From Cryptomeria japonica (Eukaryota > Streptophyta > Pinopsida > Cupressales > Cupressaceae): DNA of 64,000 nucleotides. Below are positions 33,454-44,654 of the stretch, piece after piece. A program made the translations under genes and the position numbers. Each line of letters starts with the position of its first letter. Position 1 is the stretch's first letter. Location: contig NC_081405.1 of NCBI RefSeq assembly GCF_030272615.1, forward strand, positions 471,252,008-471,316,007, given 5' to 3'. Under the pieces are notes generated by a model. The model saw only the letters and a list, made by a program, of their open reading frames with translations. It had not been told where the DNA came from and did no database searches.

Positions 33454-35129
33454 TGTAATGACCACCCCTGATTTTTTTTTAATATATATGATGCAATATT
33501 AAACCAATGAAGAGTACTTATTGTTTATTTGCTTCAATTTGTTTCAATGATAATAATCAACATATAACAAATATATTTGCATAAAGACATAGAATAGCAA
33601 GAGTAGATTGTAACTAACCCCAAATCAAGCTTCATAGGACATTGCCAAAGATTACAAATCAGACATCAATTTAACTGTATTCTGAAATCAGATTAAAAAT
33701 TCAAATTGCAGACCTGTTACCAACATCCTTCACTAAGAAAGACAGCTCAAAGATGTGCCCAGCACCAAAGCAAGGCATACATGGACTAAGGCAACTACTT
33801 GAATTGATAAATAGGTCTCTAGCTGCTCCAAGTCTGCTCCAGCACTCACTATTTGTTGACAGTAGTAATAAACTCAGAAATTTACCTTTTTCTGATGCTC
33901 AGTAAAACCCATTAAACATTCTTCTCAAAGCCCATGATCTAGGAAGGAGATGGTGCCAAGCTTCTAAGGGTGATTTGGCATAGAAAATCAGCTCTTCTTC
34001 AAGTCTTGCAAACAATCGCTCCAGAGATAACACCCAGCCAAAAGGAGCTCAAAGGAAAGATAGCCAAAATTGATTGCCTTAATCTTCAAGAGTTATGAAC
34101 GGAAATATGATGACCAATACTTCTGAAAATGCACTTCAAAACTACTCTGAAAAAAAAACATCTAATCTTCTCCGAACTCATTCCACACATCACAAAAACA
34201 CACCATAGCCAAAATCTGCAAACCCACTTCAGAAAACACTAAAGATTTTCATTCTAACTTCACCAAAATGATAAAAATCAAGAACTCTGAGAATACCAAT
34301 GCGACCCCTGAGGTAGAATAACTCCTTTCAGCTAGCGTGGATCTCTCAACACCAAAACCAGCAAGCAAAGATGAGGGTTTTCGTCCTCAACTAGCAGAAA
34401 ATAAAACCTGGAAACAATCCAGCAACATCCTATTATGTTGTCAAAAGAAAGATGTCCAAATGAGAGCCCAAGAGGTGACTATACATGAGAGGCAAGTAAA
34501 TTAGGGCAACAAAATTTGAAATTACATTTCCCTCCAAGAAACCCATGCCCAATTCATGAGATTTTTAATTCTTTATGCCTCTCTTACTAGGCATCCACTT
34601 TTGGAGGCTAAAATTTGGCCTTTGAAAACGAATTAATAAATCTTATTTCTACGCATTCCATAAGGACATAACAGGCCCCCTTTTAAAATAAAATGTTGCG
34701 CAACAAGGCCATGGGGTACAAATCACTTAAGTGACAATATAAGAGACTCGGGTTACTAAAATCAAAATATATTCCCTTGAACATAATGAAACTTCACCCA
34801 ATGTCCAAATATGAAATATTACACTGTTGGAGAAACAGAGGCCAGCCCAATTGCTAAAAATAGGCACTTAATAAAAATAGAAATTGTTTAAAATAGTGTG
34901 TCCAAACACCAAATTGGCCCAAATGGAGATACACTAAAACTTACTATAAATAGTAAGTGCTGAAAATGGTCACTGCTAAAAATAGGAACCCCTGCGAGAA
35001 AGCACCGAAAACCACCACCAGGCCTTGCACAGGCCTTGAGTCCCCTAGCCAACTCCACTTAGCGTACAGGAACTCTGTAATAGGCTAATGGACTACCAAA
35101 CTGATCAGGTGCAAGAAGGGGACATTACA
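33454..35129 (-). mobile_element. gypsy E 5' LTR
   Basis: 1676 bp, TGTAATGACCACCCC to GGGGACATTACA, with the PBS on the left. It is therefore the 5' LTR of a minus-strand element. No 3' LTR survives because E is cut off at 23697. It contains the 20-bp palindrome at 34939-34958 and the TTAGCGTAC/ATAGGCTAA inverted pair near 35056-35090. Confidence 0.88.
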
Positions 35130-35258
35130 TGGGCTCTCACTTTGCCTAAGTTACCAATTCGGGTACGGGTATGAAATCAGGTACGAAATCGTAGAATTGG
35201 CAAACAAAAAAAATCCACGGGTACAAGTACATCTATTTTAATAATGTATATATGTATA

Positions 35259-35332
<74 letters not shown>

Positions 35333-35964
35333 TATTTTATATATATGTTCAAACATCAAAATTATTAAATATAATTATATAAATTATCACTACCATTATT
35401 GATTATTACAATGATACAATCCATACAAATATACAATGTAAGGTTATGATCAGAATCAAAAGCACATTCAAATAATGTGAGTAAACCACACAATTATTAT
35501 AACTTTATACAATTTTCAAATCTCTGCCATGAATTATATATGCAGCATCTATGAATATAAAAATTCACAATAATATTGTCAGTATTTGGCCCCGCGAGAG
35601 TAATACTCAATACACCACAAATTGCCTTTTGTTGATGCTAAGAATTGGCTTCCAACTCAACTCAAAACAGGCACAAGCGAAGTAAAAAAAAATGCCCAAT
35701 CAACTAGTGAAATAGCCAATGAAATCACTGCCACTAAATCTCTTTTACACAGATCAATTGCACAACCAAAACAATATCAGAAATTGTCTACAAAATTGAC
35801 TGTCACAGCTGGAAATCATCTACAAACAATCCCACAACTCCATAGGAACCAGCTGCCTGGGTGGAACCCGGGGGGAATCCATGAAGGACCAGGCTCGAAC
35901 CAGGACAAGAAGCGAACCAGGGCCCAAATCCAAGCTTGCCCAGGAGAATCGGATATTTTAGCAC
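35130..35964. other. unassigned interval with microsatellite
   Basis: Sequence between the E LTR and the F-family LTR. It opens with GTTACCAATTCGGGTACGGG-like text, which recalls the GTTACCC ends of 6232-7273, and has a GC-rich stretch with AACCAGG/CCTGG-type repeats at 35840-35950. A 118-codon plus frame (35622-35978) and an overlapping minus frame are low-complexity and unconvincing. No assignment. Confidence 0.3.
35247..35335. repeat. TA/TATATG microsatellite
   Basis: TATATG and TA repeats, including several consecutive GTATAT units and about 13 TA units. The apparent minus-strand Ile/Tyr peptide here is only the repeat translated. Confidence 0.95.
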
Positions 35965-37448
35965 TTTGCATATGTTGACAAGTAAACATAACGAAATGTT
36001 GTCGGATTGAACCTACAGGGTCTTCCTCAAATCTTGTGAAGATGAAAACTCTCATTGGATCACTAGTTTCAGATGTGAAAGACAATCCCTAGATGGTTTG
36101 AAGTGGTTCTACTCAAGAATCACCGTTGTTCTTCACATAGTTTGCAGATTAGGGTTTTAGTATGAATAATTTTGCAGTTTTCTGAGTTGCAAGTATTTTT
36201 TGTTTGTTATTTGTAGAGATTGTTGATGAATTTCATGGTGATCTAAAGCTTTCTATTCTTTGGCCATACATTTCGGGGATTTAATATGTCCCCTAGTTGG
36301 TCATACCATCCATGTTTTGCTTGGAAAGGAGATGAAAGGTCTGAAAATTATTTAAGGGCTTCAACAATAGAGTTTCTTGTAGCTGGGCGACCTTATTGAG
36401 ATGAATTTCCAAGTTGTTTGCTGACAGCACCAATTTCTAGGAGGGATCAAAATGTTGCAGGGAATCTTGGAGCTAGGCATAAGAATCTAGGAGGCTAAGA
36501 GCTTGGTTTTTAGGAGGAATTTCTTCATGGTTGGTGGTGTCTTGGTAATGGTTGATCATTCCAAGCATTATTTTGTTGAACAAAGGGAGTTTTTGAGGTG
36601 TTCGGATATTTGGGTTACTGGCCGCCCTTATTTACAATGCCATTCTCATGCTGGGTATGAATGAAATTGTCTAGCAGACCTGAAAGTTGTTATTCTTTGT
36701 CATTTCAAGGTTGAACAACAATGTTAGGTTTGTGTTAAGTGATTTGTGACTATTTGGAGGTGTCCTTGGTGAGTTTGGAGGGCATTATTGGAAGTTTTTT
36801 CTTGTTGTTTGGGCCTGCAATAATCATTCCCAGATCTGCTATCTCTCAGATGAACATATCAGACCCGTTTGCTTCCATTTGGAGAGTTTGGAGGGTGTCC
36901 GGGTTCAAGTTTTTGGTGTGTTTTTGACTAGGCTATAAAAGGGCTCTTGAGAGCTCATTAATTCATTCATGTTTGGAGAGATTAATGAAGTTTCCAGAGA
37001 GCAAAGGTTTGCTGATGAAGTTTTACACTTTCTAAGAACGAAAACTCCCAAAGGGATCAGCGTCTGTAGGTTTGGAAGATCACCCAAGGTCACTCTTTGA
37101 TAATCACACTTGGAGATTATATTTGTGCATCATTGAAATCAGTTTGCAAAGTTGATAGGGCATCTAGAAGTCGATTGTTTGCAGATTGGAAGAGATTGAA
37201 GATCATTTTGGAGGGTCGTACCATTCACTAGCCCAGTCGTACCTTTCTCAAGGCTGGCCGTACCATTTTATGGTCCCAGCATAGGGTTTTGTGAGGATTT
37301 TCAGATCCCAAATTGAAGAGTTTGTCAGTTGTTGAAGGGTGATAATGATCGGTGGAATTTTCAAGGTAGATTAATCTCTTGCTTGCAATTCCAGCTTGGC
37401 CATACCATACCAACTAGTTATTGTACCTAAATTCTAGCCTAGCCGTAC
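35965..37448 (+). mobile_element. F 5' LTR, left part (split by C)
   Basis: The first 950 bp match 9345-9640 plus 15957-16542. It continues to a TATA box (CTATAAAAGGG, TATAAAA at 36934-36940). With element C removed it runs into 44655-44904, which ends against a tRNA-Met PBS. TATA to LTR end is then about 765 bp. The LTR start was not found and the left part may be truncated. A cluster of CCGTACC or GTCGTACC motifs lies at 37217-37450. Confidence 0.6.
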
Positions 37449-37717
37449 TGTTGGTTGAAAATTTTGTACACTTGGGGAAATATACAAAATTGTGATTTCA
37501 ACCACAACACGTGAGTAAAACTCTCCTAATTAAGGGAAGGCTCCCCCTATCTAACTACAACTTTGAAAATAAAATAGGATGGAACAACAATCTTTCTTCT
37601 TCTTTCAAGAAAGACAATATCCTTTTCTCTTAAGAGAAAAGGATAGCAATTGAATATAAACAGCAGTAACCACTTTCAAATGAAATGAGAGAAAGGAAAT
37701 GAAGTTTCCTGAAAGCA

Positions 37718-38190
37718 CAAAGACTTCCGTCACTTCCTTCAGGACGGGACGACAATATCAAGCTCAAAGACTTGATTATATGAAGTCCTATGTACCCTTT
37801 TCTACACTAATGCTATAAAGAAAAAGTTATGACAGCTCAAAGACTGAAATACCTTATTCTTTTCTTCTTTAAAACAAAGAGAAGTAGTGTAAGCTCAAAG
37901 ACTTACAGCTATTTCCCACACAATCTACTTCTAAATTTTGTTTAAGAACAACTGTAAGAACAAAGGCTTACAGCTTTTTCCAATAGAACTTCTACTTTAA
38001 CTAAATTAATCTTCAATACTTGCACCTCAAAGACTGCAAATCAAATTCGATTAAGCTCTCAAAGATATACTTGCAAAGAAGGAAATATGGAACACCAACT
38101 CAAGAATGAAGCACAAAAACTCAAAGCTTGAGTAATTTTCTTCTATTCCTTTCAATCTTTCAATTTACACATAAAAGCTCAAAGACTTCT
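37718..38190 (-). repeat. C 3' motif array: AAGTCTTTGAG
   Basis: On the plus strand, (AG)CTCAAAGACTT or a variant occurs about nine times. Examples are near 37718, 37765, 37836, 37889, 37948, 38026, 38058, 38120 and 38179. Spacing is about 50-70 bp with unrelated spacers. It lies downstream of the TATA box, in the inferred transcribed R-U5 part of C. Confidence 0.75.
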
Positions 38191-38257
38191 TTGTTGCAAA
38201 TTTGACAGAGTTTTTACTTGTTTTCAAAAAGATACAAATTACAATAGACCCCTCAAG

Positions 38258-38265
38258 TATTTATA
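38258..38265 (-). promoter_or_regulatory. C TATA box
   Basis: The minus strand reads TATAAATA in CTTCTATAAATACTTGAGG. It is 816 bp from the 3' end of C, which compares with 749-794 bp in A, B and D. Confidence 0.55.
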
Positions 38266-38575
38266 GAAGAGGAGCCTTGAGAAAAAGGTGGGAGGATCCT
38301 AACTAACTTGAGAGATTCTCTCAACCACCAAGACTTATTCAATAACTAACTAAGACTTATTCCAAATACAGTCCTAATTGGACACAACTTGTAGTTGCCT
38401 TACATGTAATTACAAAAGTGCAAGTAATGTGTTAACTTGCTTTTTACAAAAAATACTTTTACATGGAACATGTCAAAACAAAATTAAAACTAAAGATTAC
38501 AAAAGTGGGAAAATACAACTAAGTGCTGAAAAACACTTAAGTTGTAGCACGTGAAGACACGAATCCTCTAAACTT

Positions 38576-39799
38576 CTAGATGCTCATTTGTAGTTCCTCG
38601 GGATTCGGTTCATGGGTGTTCTTGGCAACAACCATGGTCTTCACAATAGTGTCATGACATCGAAGGAGCGCAGAGTTGTTTTTATCCAGGATGGACTGGA
38701 TTTCATGCAAAAAGACTTGGTGTTTCATCAACATTTGAATTGAAGCGGCCGAGAATTGTTCACTCCTCCATTCATTATGAATCCTCATCTGTAAATCAGC
38801 AAGAACTTCTTCTTCTGGAATCAGCTCTCCATCCTGATTTAATATATTGCAAGAGGCCCTTTCACAATGTGAAACAATATCTCGGAAAACTTCACCCCGG
38901 AATCTCTTTGCATCACTGATCTCCTCAATGAGGGATTTAAGAACAAGGGCCTTGTTTTCCAGAAGCTCTTCAAATTCCAAGTACACGACCCTAGAAGAAA
39001 TGATGGCATGCTCTTGCAAAACACTCAACTGTTGTTGGGGCATGATATGCCAGATTGTCAAACTTTCTTCAACACTTTCCAGATTCTTTTTGAAAGTATC
39101 AGAAGTCTGATCCAGTTTCTCCTTGATGGTTTCTAACTTAGACATCATCTGAAAAATGTCTTTCATTACCTGTGCACATAGATCATGAAGTTGATCAACA
39201 CAGGAATCTAGTGCTTGTACCTTCTGAGCAGCCCTTTCCATTCCACGAATTGATTCTTGGGAACCAGAAGAACCTATGGAGTTACTCCCTTCAGTAGCAA
39301 GTTTTGTGATTTTATGAATTGCTGCCATAAGTTGTCGGTTTTCCTCCTCTAGCTTGTCTTTCTTTGCTAGAAGTTCATCACACCTTTGTACCAGCGAAGC
39401 TACAGAAAATTGAGCATCATGTTTAATGACCTCATGCGTTTGTTTGCCCAACTCTATCCTTGTAACCTTATAATCAGCAGCTGACATTTCCTCAAGTGGC
39501 TTATCTACAATGGGTTCCACAATTTCAGCTACCTTCATCTTGTTGCTGTCAACAGTTACTCTGGAGATAGTCTTGGCCTTCTTAGCAACTTTGGATCTGG
39601 ACTGTTTCAGTTGCTGATAATCAAAGGCATCAGGTGAGATTTCTTGCTTCTTCCTTTTTGGAGTAAAAGAGCTAAGCCATGGGGGTAAAGTCATCAACTC
39701 CCCTTCAATAGCAGCTGCAGGTAAAGGAGAAGCAGTTTCTGTTTGAATCACCATGGTCATCCTGGGAGGAATATTTGTTTGGACAGCGACCACGGTTTG
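38576..39799 (-). pseudogene. C ORF, C-terminal coiled-coil part
   Basis: About 405 residues open from 39793, in the same frame as the upstream segment and separated from it only by the stop at 39800. It begins with a short Pro-rich part, then LMTLPPWLSSFTPKRKKQEI and a basic SKVAKKAKTISRVTVDSNKM. Heptad-like coiled-coil follows (CDELLAKKDKLEEENRQLMA, DQLHDLCAQVMKDIFQMMSK, FEELLENKALVLKSLIEEIS). It aligns in order with element B: PDWLRERLKIKNTSRR, SARRFSTIQIDETG, then coiled coil to 60270. No known catalytic motif. Function unknown. Confidence 0.7.
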
Positions 39800-40367
39800 C
39801 TAAGTTACCAATGGGCATGTAGATTGCCTCATAAACTCTTCAAAATCAGAAGTGGAAGTATCAATTTCCAATAACTGGATGCAAGTAGGAATATTCTCAA
39901 GAACTTCCAACACACTCTCTTGTTGATGATCAGGAGGGGGTTTGTATGCTGAAATGGGAATAGCATTCTGAGGAGATTCATCCACAAGCAAATCAAGAGG
40001 AGAAAGAGGCGTTTCAATGGAAACTGGAGGAATGATCTCATGAGGCGAGTCTGAAACTGGAGACTTAGGAGCATCATCAGATTGCTGCCCTTCTTCTGAA
40101 TTATCTAGATCAACCACCTGAACATAAAATCGTGACTTTTCTTTCTCACGAACTGTCGTCTCCTCAGGAGGAAGCACTACAACCCTACTAACTCGCAACT
40201 TGATCCTCATGCCCAAAGACGATGCACCTTCCTTGTTGTTAACCTGAATTTCAGACTTACGTCCAAGAGGCCCAGTAGAATCATCTTCTTTTCCAACCTT
40301 GATTTTTATAAGTCTAACAGCATTACTTTTCAGCCATGTGTTGGTGTTAGCCAAGATAGGCTGAAAT
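39800..40367 (-). pseudogene. C ORF, middle acidic/Pro-rich part
   Basis: Continues the C ORF downstream of the solo LTR insertion. It reads ANTNTWLKSNAVRLIKIKVG, then GASSLGMRIKLRVSRVVVLP, then an acidic Pro/Ser-rich region. With the LTR and one GAAAT copy taken out, this segment is in the same frame as 41084-42614, so the ORF was intact across this point before insertion. It ends at a stop (39800). Confidence 0.65.
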
Positions 40368-41083
40368 TGTTAATGCATTAGTAGCTTCTGCAAGATAAGA
40401 CTTCTCTAACCCGTTAATCTCCTTTATTCTGTTATGGTTTATTCATCTATGCTATTAGATTATCTAATTTATGCTTTTCGAATTGAATATGTTTATCAGA
40501 TTGTAACATTGATCATGATTATGATATTGGTATTGGATAAAAATGGATTAGATCGACGACTTGCTTAACATAATTAAGCGTCGATCTAAATGTTATCAAG
40601 CTAATAACCCGATAGCATATTAATGTCGATTCATTTATGAATCGGCATTAATATGCTATCGGGGTATTAACCCGATAGCATATGTAATGCTATTTGTTAT
40701 CGGGTTTAGTTCATACCGATAAACATTTATAATCAGGCCATTAAAAAAGCATCATAACTAACACCATTTCAACCGAGTGTTTAAGTATTAAATGTTGGTT
40801 ACCAAACATAACCGAAATCGGGATGTGCAATATGGAAAGACACTGATCAATAGGTGCCTTGATCGGTCATGTCTAAAAGACATGATCGGTCAAGACATCT
40901 ATTGACCGATCTTCTAAAACATATAAAGCCCGACATGAATCATTTGGAGAAGACATATAAAAAATATTAATGATCTCTCTCCTTCAGCCTGCAACAAAAC
41001 AATCAGATTATCAAATAATATAATTATATAAAATTCTCACATATATAATTTGTTCTTTTATTGCAATTGAATAAAACTTTACA
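40368..41083 (+). mobile_element. solo copia-type LTR in C, TSD GAAAT
   Basis: 716 bp, TGTTAATGCATTAG to AAAACTTTACA, flanked by perfect GAAAT (40363-40367 and 41084-41088). Style matches the copia LTR at 17-23 kb: TGTT start, TTTACA end, CCGATA and GATCGGTCA repeats. It is a related but diverged family. It carries a 56-bp near-perfect palindrome. It splits the C reading frame. Confidence 0.93.
40608..40663. repeat. 56-bp palindrome in solo LTR
   Basis: Arms begin CCCGATAGCATATTAATG and end CATTAATATGCTATCGGG. They have one mismatched pair and a centre CGATTCATTTATGAATCG. It would form a long hairpin in single-stranded DNA or RNA. Another copy of the arm follows at 40671-40682. Confidence 0.92.
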
Positions 41084-42614
41084 GAAATCTCTCAAGGATG
41101 GATACACACTCTTTGTGTGACCATTGAATCAAAGGAAGTGGAGCTTCCTCAACCCTTCGTGAAATATTCTCAGGATCAAGTACGTGTCCATCGTCAATCA
41201 TCCCTTGTGGGATGTCTACCAAGTTCAAATCAACAATTTGCTCGACAGTGAGCCTACAGTAATCCATCTTTAGAACTTCGGCCTCTGTGCGAAGATCTAT
41301 CCAGATATCCACAATGCAATGCACGTGCATAAAGGATTTCTTGATCTTCTCCTTCATACCCCTATAATCAAAATCAGCTCTAGGTTTAAACCTTTTGAGT
41401 TTGATTTCCTGCATTTCAATCTCCATGGCCTTAGCTTTTACAGATCTGACAAGGGAATACCGGCCAATTTTCAATGGATTTGTGATAGAGATCCCCATTC
41501 CAACCTTGTGTCTAGCAGACTGAAAAGTGTGGACAGCCATGATCTGTCTTCCCAACTCCATAAGAATGATCTTGTCAGTCGGGTATCTAGGAAGCATATA
41601 TGGTTGACCACCATAGCACCCAATTCTCATATAGGTGAAAGTGGGGAACTATAGAAACAAACATCCATATTCGCACACCCTTTCCCATGACTCATCTGAT
41701 ACTCTTTTGTTCCTTAGAGTTCTATCAAACTAACACATGAAATATCCGAAGAATGCATCTTGGACTCTTCTGAAATGCAGTCTGTTGGGTCTCAAAGGCA
41801 ACTAATCGTAATATTCCCAGACTGGTATAAGTGAGCGATCACCCTTGGTAGAAAGACCTGGAAAGTGTCTAAGTGATGTTGCCAAGTATACCAAATATGA
41901 GTTCATGTAAAAAGTCATGGTGGAAGGGACTCCTGCAAGTTGTTCGCACAAGGCATCGCTAACGACTTCTCCCCATGATATATGATGCGACTGCCTTATG
42001 AACATGATGAACTGGTACATCCATGGCTCAAAGACATTAGAATGCTCGAGGCCCATCATCCTGCTGAGAAGGGTTATGGTGTCTCCTATCTCCCATTTGA
42101 AATCGCAGCCGTACAACTTAGCCCACCTTGAAAAGGAGGCTCGTGGCTCTAGGATCCACCTGTTGATATGCCGCTTACAATCTTTTTCCCTTTTCACATA
42201 GTAATCAGCTGCACTTTCTTTGGAGATTTCCATGTAAACGGGTGCGGGAGGTATTCTGAAAACCTTCTCGATCGTATCTGCATCAAGACGAATTATTGCC
42301 TCACCATCATCATTTTTTATGACTCTTGTCTCTTTGTCAAAATGATGGGCGCAGGCGAGAACAAATTCAGATTCTAGGGTAGCCACCAGGAAGGAAGACG
42401 CATGATGGATATGGCTGTCCAACAGCTACTGCATGTTATTATCTTGTGGATCTTCCACCCTCTTGACAAACTCTGACATATCCACGTGCCTTATTTTTGT
42501 GTCTCTAATACGATCCAAAGGGGAAGAAACTCTAGAAGGTGCCACCTCATTCTGATACTTGTCATACTTGTACTTCATCTTTTTTGGAACCGAAGACGAT
42601 GGCAAATCAGACAT
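41084..42614 (-). pseudogene. C ORF, N-terminal conserved domain
   Basis: The likely start is MSDLPSSS at 42614. Landmarks are RHVDMSEFVKRVEDP, then stop (42426), FVLACAHHFDKETRVIKNDD, LDADTIEKVFRIP, LLSRMMGLEHSNVFEPWMYQ, MTFYMNSYLVYLATSLRHFP, then stops near 41802, 41730 and 41650, then FTYMRIGCYGGQPYMLPRYP. The whole stretch is in one frame. Element B has the same blocks in the same order (HVDLEEF, RVLANLLELFIQETFGIP, LLNRIMGSLEGAPFHTWMYY, TKTFYMSSYIVYLLAATYRY, CPYQLPIYPTNKM). It recalls plant transposon-associated proteins with a LxAxxIxxVFxIP motif, but I cannot name the family. Confidence 0.68.
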
Positions 42615-43385
42615 TGATTGGAAACCTGGAATACTGTGATGAAGACTTAAAAGTGTTAAGGCAACATCATAGTCAACTGCAAATAACATTCTTCCTTCTT
42701 CAAATGGGAGAAACTTCGATTCTTGAACTTCACGATTTTGTGACAGGAAGAGGGGAAATATATGGAAATGAGAAAATCTTGACTTTGACCAATTTTGGAT
42801 CTTAGGGAAATTTTTGGAACATACATGCAATCGGGGTTTTAAAACCCGAATGCAAGTACACTTGTAAATTTGCAAATGGAGAAATCGATGGAAAATGAGA
42901 ATTTGACTTGCGGAAAATGACGAAAATGAAAAGTACGGATATGGGAAACATGAATGGATAGAAATGGGAAAATCCGGGAATGTCATTTTCATGAAAATGG
43001 GAAGAACTTTTCAACATGTAATCCAGTTTTTAAAACCCGAATTTGAAAGGGGGGGGGGGTTATTTCACATCTTTTCAACTTGAAATTTCAACCATAAATG
43101 GTTAAATTCATTAACCGTAAGGGAAGAACAAAAATTTTCAGCCAACTTGTAATCGGGATTTTAAAATCCCGAATACAAGTAAAGAGGGAAAAAAGGGGAA
43201 GAACAATGCAATTCAAAAATTGCATACCAAGGGGAAAATCTCTCTCACAAAAACCGATTTTTGGGGGAAGAACAACATATTTACAAAAATGCAACTAGAA
43301 AGGAAAACTAAGAAAACAAGAAAATAATAAAAGAAAACAAGAAAATAATAAAAGGAAACAAGAAAGAAAGGAAAACATACCTTGC
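42615..43385 (-). other. C leader with possible intron
   Basis: Upstream of the C ORF the minus strand has a good donor, GCAAG|GTATGTTTTCC, at 43381. Acceptor-like sites just before the start are TATTTGCAG near 42678 and TATTCCAG near 42630. An ORF-like extension (42992-42615) is Phe/Ser-rich and probably non-coding. This may be a spliced leader, as also suspected in B. Confidence 0.35.
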
Positions 43386-43829
43386 TTCAAACTGAAAATG
43401 CCTCTTCAAAAGATGATTAGTCTTTGAAAGAAGAAAGGATAGCCCTTAAATAAAGAACAAACGCATTCAAAAACCCTTGCCACGTTTTTGAAAAACGTTT
43501 TCAGTAGCAAAATGTGGCAACAAATGCAAGTTTGGAGGCACAAGAAGTGGCCAAATCTCCCCTCCAACTTCAACGCCTAAGCATGAAAGCCAAAAACGAA
43601 CTAGGAGATTGCAACTTTGTGGAGTTTTGATCCCCCAAAATGTGGCTTCAAAGAAACACGTGGTAAACCGTTTTGGCAAAAAATGAGGGTTTAATCATCA
43701 CTAAAACAGCAGCAATGTGTTCTTTAACACACATAAATCGCCTTGCTACAAAATCGCCTCCTTACTCCTTGAATTTCTCCACAAAATTTTGCTTTGAAAT
43801 CTTCAAAAACCATTTTTTTCTTGCAAATT

Positions 43830-44250
43830 GGATTTTTGGGAACAAATAGCAAGTTCTAATTGCATGAAACAATGAAAATCAGGTTTTTTGGAGGATATAA
43901 CAAGTTTTAATTTTCACTTTTTCATCAACAAAGCCAAAATCGGGTTTTTTGGAACAAATTGCAAGTTTAAAATGTCAAAAATGCACTTTATAAGCAAAAT
44001 CAGGTTTTTTAGACCAAAGTGTAAGTTTTAAATTGTCACTTTTTCATTTTCAAGGCAAAATCGGGATTTTTGGAGAGATATGCAAGTTTAAAATCACTTG
44101 CAAAAGGGAAATAAAACCCCTACAACAAGTTATAATTTACTTGCACACATGTAATAGGGGTTTAAAATCCCTATTACATGTAAAAACCATTAAAGTAGGG
44201 ATTTTTGGAAAGAACTACAAGTTTACTTGTAACTTAACCAAAAAATCCCT
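43830..44250 (-). repeat. C 5' degenerate repeat array
   Basis: On the plus strand, AAAATCGGGTTTTTTGGA or a variant recurs near 43887, 43939, 43998, 44056 and 44200. Each is followed by (A)CAA..TGCAAGTTTAAAAT-like text at roughly 50-60-bp steps, with looser copies from 43800. It occupies the same position in C as the AAGTCCGCC array does in A and B. Confidence 0.7.
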
Positions 44251-44654
44251 ATTTTAACTGAAAAAGGTCAAAAAACAATTAAAAACAATAAAGGGTAAAT
44301 TTAAAACAAATTACAAGTTTTCATTTTTTAATAAAGTGCACATGTAATAAGCTAAAAATTTCCCTACAAAGACCAAAACAATGGAAATCATTAGAACTTG
44401 CAGTTCAAGGAAAATTCTCCACCTGCAATCGAGATTTTAAAACCCGAAATTGAAGGAAAGACATAGCAAACGAACCCAGAATGCGACGAAATTCGAAACG
44501 TAGTTCGAGGATGGACTAAGGATTAAGTCAGTCCAAGGATTAGTCGAAATTCTGCCTCGAGAAGTGTGCCATAAAGTAAAAAAAATTATTTTTTCACAAA
44601 AAATTTATGTTATGGTCCTTCATTTTTGGAAACAAAAATGAGGACAACACATAC

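Larger units (their letters stand above)
37449..44649 (-). mobile_element. C: large LTR-like element with long ORF
   Basis: On the minus strand it starts TGTTGTCCTCATTTTTG (44649) and ends AAAATTTTCAACCAACA (37449). Flanks are CGTAC (37444-37448) and CATAC (44650-44654), a 5-bp duplication with one mismatch. 7201 bp, including a later solo LTR of 716 bp. Like A and B it lacks an LTR pair, PBS and gag-pol. It has a repeat-rich 5' region, a long ORF (42614-38576), a TATA box, then 816 bp to the 3' end. It interrupts the F 5' LTR. Confidence 0.62.

Noticed and set aside
35177-35359. ORF of alternating Ile and Tyr on the minus strand
   Set aside because: Translation of a TA/TATATG microsatellite.
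42426-42992. 188-codon Phe/Ser-rich minus ORF as the true N-terminus of the C protein
   Set aside because: Its first part has no counterpart in element B, and a splice acceptor-like site and the ATG at 42614 fit better. Only the last third is likely coding.
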